This document shows positions 60,984-64,000 of a DNA stretch of 64,000 nucleotides, piece after piece. Position 1 is the first letter of the stretch. Each line of letters starts with the position of its first letter. The translations under genes and the position numbers were made by a program. This stretch comes from Mastacembelus armatus (taxonomy: Eukaryota > Chordata > Actinopteri > Synbranchiformes > Mastacembelidae). Where the stretch lies: NCBI RefSeq assembly GCF_900324485.2, contig NC_046641.1:25046944-25110943 (forward strand). The letters run 5' to 3'. Below the pieces are notes generated by a model. It made no database searches, had not been told where the DNA came from, and saw nothing but the letters and a program-made list of their open reading frames with translations.

Positions 60984-63980
60984 TCACAGCAGGCAGGAGA
61001 TGGAGACCTTGGTGGTGGAGTAGGGGACGGTGTCTGGTGAGGGACAAATCAGTTTAGTTTGTACAATCAACAGCCTCCAAAGTTATCAGAGAATTATTGT
61101 TTTTGACTGTTTTTAAATTGCGTCAGTAATAAAGCTGCCGTAGGTTTTGCAGTCACCTCTGTCCTTCAACGTGCCGATGTAGGCCTCGATGAACTCCTTC
61201 TCTCTGCTGTCCTTCTTCACTTCCTCTTCCTGTCTCTGCTCCCTCCACCTCCTCTTCTTGTTCCTCTCCTTCTTCTTCTTCTCCTCCTCTTTCTTCTTTT
61301 TCTCTGCACTTGTCAGGTTGTCGTACAGTCGAATAAACCTGCGGGGAACAGTATGAGATAATTACAGTCTTCAGTACAACCCGGAATTCTCCTCACACAT
61401 CTCTAATTTGTTTTTGGACCCATTGAAACCTGAACAGTACCAGGAGCAGCAAGTCTAAATCAACTCCTTAGAGGTTTTTTTTATTCCATCCATCCATTAT
61501 CCTGCTTATTCCTATTTCAGTTCATGGGGATCTACTGGAGCCTCTTATTTTTATTCCTTTACTTTAAAAATTTTAATCTGACCTCCAGCACCTGCCCTGG
61601 ATTTGTGGAAAACAGTGAAAAGCTTTTTTTCTTAATCCTGTATTTTTCTGAGCGAGGCCCAGTAAAAGGTCCACAGGGTTCAGTTTTGGGTCCTCTACTC
61701 TTCTGAGGCAGAGTCATATTTAATGGTCTCTGTTGGAAGAAAGAGTCTACTTGTTTCTGATCTGTTTCCACTGCAGCTTCTCTCTATTCACGGCAGCATC
61801 TGGAGCTGGTTTTTGGAAACAGACGGGCCTCCCATTGTTGGTGAGGAAGAACCATGTGAGCCAGGTCAGCGGTGTGGCTCCCTGCTGTGTTTCTAATAGT
61901 TTTTGGACAACAATGGAGGTCTACGGCTCAGACCCATAAGCTGAACCAGGTTCTGGATTCACACACATTCATTGGTGCTGTTGGTCTCTGGAGGGGATCT
62001 GGACTCAGTAACACACACACACAAACACAATCAGATGTGTTGTCCTATGCGGTTTGTGTACTTGATGTCAGGGCTGTTGCACACTTTGGTCGGGATACAG
62101 GTGAGGTCGTCGCCGCTGACAACGATCATCTTGAGTGTGGAGACGTTGGCGAGACACTGAGGGAGGTAGGTCAGGTTGTTCTTATGGACAAACAAGGTTT
62201 CCAGGTGCTCCAACCTGAGAGAGACAGAAGCAGAATGTACTAAAATATTCTTTCAGGATCCCAGACCTTCAGCTTTTTCACACTTCGTGTTGTAGGTTTC
62301 ACTTTAAACGAATGATTGTTGTCACCGCCTATATTCATTAACCCATAATGACAAAATGAAAACATTCAGAAGAAAAAAATGTCCTGTGGCCTCAACTTGC
62401 TGAGGGGCAGGAACAAGATCACCTTTATTTGCTCCATATGAAACATATTAATAACTTAATATATGGCCTGAACATAACAGCTGGTCCCCCCATTTTAGTA
62501 TGAGACATTCTGGCAAAACATCTGTAAACGAACCCAAAGTGTGTCTGCAGAAGAAACGACTGCAGGACAACGATTCTAGTTCAAAAACCAACACATGACA
62601 GAGCCTCATCCAGTGGACCTCCAGGGTCAGGCTGCTGCGATCACAGGCGAGGATGATGCCATGAGTTACCTGTCCATGTCCTGTGGCAGGTCGCTCAGAC
62701 TGTTGTTGCTCAGGTCCAACAGCTTCAGGCTGCTCATCCTCAGAGCACAGATGGGGATGGACACAAACATGTTCTCCGCAATGTCCAGGTGAACCAGCTT
62801 CTTCAGGCTGCTCAGCTGCAGACACATAAAAAATGTCTGGTCTGTGTGTGTCCCCAAACTAGTTTTCCTCTCAATGTGAGTATTTAAAACATGACAAGCT
62901 GATTGGTCCTCCTGCTGGTCCAGCTCACCTCAAACGGCAGCTCAGATAGGTTGTAGTTTCCAGCCAGTTGAAGGCTCTCCAAGTTCTCACAGTTTCCGAG
63001 TTCCGGAGGAACCTTGGACAGACGGTTGTAGCTGATGTTCAACTCTCTCAAGCTCGTCAGTTTACCTGAGGAGACAGGTGTTGGTTGTTAGAGACCATCA
63101 TGCAACACAAAACTGCTAAATCCAGGGAATTAGGAAAAACTGGATCCCAACGAGGCTGAACCAATTAGGCCAGACTGAGTCAAGTCTGGTTTAGTCTTAA
63201 ACATTCATCATGTGGGAAATCTTGTTCTCCAGCCTCACCGATCTCAGGCGGCAGTTCGGCGATGGCGTTTTTGGGTATCTCCATCACAGTGAGCTGGGTG
63301 AACAGGGAGAGGTAGTCCGGCAGCCGACAGATCCGAGTCCCCATGACATGCCACTCCTTCAGGTAGGTCATCCATTGCAAATCCTTTGGGAAGTCCTGGA
63401 AAGTATTCACGTATTAGCAGATATTTTCTTATAGCTTGTGTTACTCTCTCCTGATCCTGTCAGCGTACCATCCAACGCTCTCCGTCCAGCTGGAAGATCA
63501 GCTTGTCATCATTCGGATCTTTCTGGTCCTGCTGGATGTCCTCATCCTGGTACTGGCCTGCCTCTGACAGATAAACAACATCATCATCAATAACAGGTAA
63601 ACAGAGGCACCTGTAGAAACAGGTAAAAATGACATCATCTATAGAAACAGGTAAACAATGACATCATCTGTAAACAGTTAAACAATGACATAATCTGCAA
63701 AAACAGGTAAACGATGACGTCATCAGCAAAACTAGGTAGAAACTTCATCTGCAAATACATCAAGCTGCTAATTGCAATTGTTTTTACTTACGTGCAGCCG
63801 TCTTTACCTGTGTGCACCTGTAGTCTTGTTTACCTCTGTAAGACTGTGCTGCTGTGTTGTTTACCTGTGTGCACCTGTACACCTGTCAGCGTAGCTCTCT
63901 CCAGGTAATGATGCAGCACGTTCAGTTCTTTGGCCTTCAGTGTCTTGCAGTAGATGCGATACTGCCACTGCTGGTCGATC
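60984..63980 (-). CDS. lrrc2: LRRC2, leucine-rich repeat-containing protein 2 (5' part outside the window)
   Basis: LRRC2 is a leucine-rich-repeat protein, in mammals linked to heart and muscle mitochondria; its biochemical role is unclear. Eight exons are present (63980-63883, 63563-63469, 63395-63239, 63065-62929, 62815-62670, 62214-62062, 61338-61157, 61033-60984) and give about 339 aa. The upstream exons lie beyond position 64000. After an N-terminal segment (QQWQYRIYCKTLKAKELNV, FQLDGERW) come about seven LRRs, for example LTVMEIPKNAIAELPPEIG, LRELNISYNRLSKVPPELG, LVHLDIAENMFVSIPICALR and LKLLDLSNNSLSDLPQDMDR. The C-terminus FIEAYIGTLKDRDTVPYSTT and KVSI matches human LRRC2 KAYIEDLKERESVPSYTT and KVSF, which separates it from LRRC39. 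A Lys/Glu/Arg-rich stretch (KKKKEEEKKKKERNKKRRWR) replaces the acidic linker of human LRRC2. Confidence 0.93.
61484..61730 (+). mobile_element. LINE fragments: CCAT-headed repeat piece and reverse transcriptase motif
   Basis: It starts with tccatccatccattatcctg...ggatctactggagcct, like the beginning of the repeat at 44045. Further on, a plus-strand frame at about 61662-61706 encodes KGPQGSVLGPLLF, the conserved (G)xPQGSVLGPLLF box of non-LTR reverse transcriptases. These are short, dead fragments in an lrrc2 intron. Confidence 0.65.
61797..62012 (+). repeat. Repeat family A copy
   Basis: It is nearly identical over more than 200 bp to 12906-13118. It sits in the lrrc2 intron between 61338 and 62062 and ends about 50 bp from the exon. 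Confidence 0.85.
63590..63735. repeat. Imperfect 31-34-bp tandem repeat, about four units
   Basis: The unit aaacaggtaaacaatgacat followed by catctg is repeated with small changes in the lrrc2 intron just upstream (in gene sense) of the exon starting at 63563. Confidence 0.8.
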
Positions 63981-64000
63981 CTGCAGACACAGACACAGAT

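Overview
The window is vertebrate nuclear DNA, almost certainly from a percomorph-type teleost fish. It shows compact multi-exon genes with GT-AG introns and vertebrate-only families such as dematin, AFAP1-like, spindlin and LRRC2. Intron and intergenic DNA is full of (CA/TG)n microsatellites, tRNA-derived SINE, L2-type LINE and MITE remnants typical of fish. I saw no prokaryotic, viral or LTR-element signal.

Seven protein-coding genes could be rebuilt by joining exons at consensus splice sites with consistent phases. In order they are: dmtn (dematin, +, 1.5-6.9 kb); an AFAP1L2-like adaptor (-, 11.35-17.5 kb, possible first coding exon at 19.1 kb); rab14 (+, 24.0-27.3 kb, about 3.9 kb of 3' UTR); mak16 (-, 32.2-34.7 kb); a spindlin, spin1-like (-, 38.9-41.0 kb, 5' UTR exon near 43.5 kb); mfsd14b/HIATL1-like (+, 45.6-56.3 kb, about 3 kb of 3' UTR); and lrrc2 (-, 61.0-64.0 kb, 5' part outside the window). 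Three pairs converge (dmtn/AFAP1L2-like, rab14/mak16, mfsd14b/lrrc2). Two pairs diverge (AFAP1L2-like/rab14, spin1/mfsd14b). CpG-rich start regions lie at about 23.4, 34.8, 43.4 and 45.2 kb.

The genes are unrelated housekeeping or cytoskeletal loci and do not form one pathway. Dematin and the AFAP1L2-like protein both bind actin or signal at actin. Rab14 directs endosome/TGN traffic, MAK16 builds 60S ribosomes, spindlin reads histone H3 methylation, MFSD14B is a 12-TM transporter-like protein and LRRC2 is a leucine-rich-repeat protein.

The most notable non-genic structures are a 16-unit, 58-bp minisatellite with higher-order structure (20.0-21.0 kb), a perfect 38-nt palindrome in the rab14 3' UTR, and a perfect 18-bp hairpin downstream of spin1. 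There is also a pogo-like MITE carrying a transposase N-terminal fragment, several unclassified repeat families present in two to four copies, and a (TG)37 tract that replaces the normal polypyrimidine tract at a rab14 splice acceptor. Notable protein changes are Ser-to-Cys at the dematin headpiece phospho-switch and an AFAP1L2-like protein without its C-terminal coiled coil.
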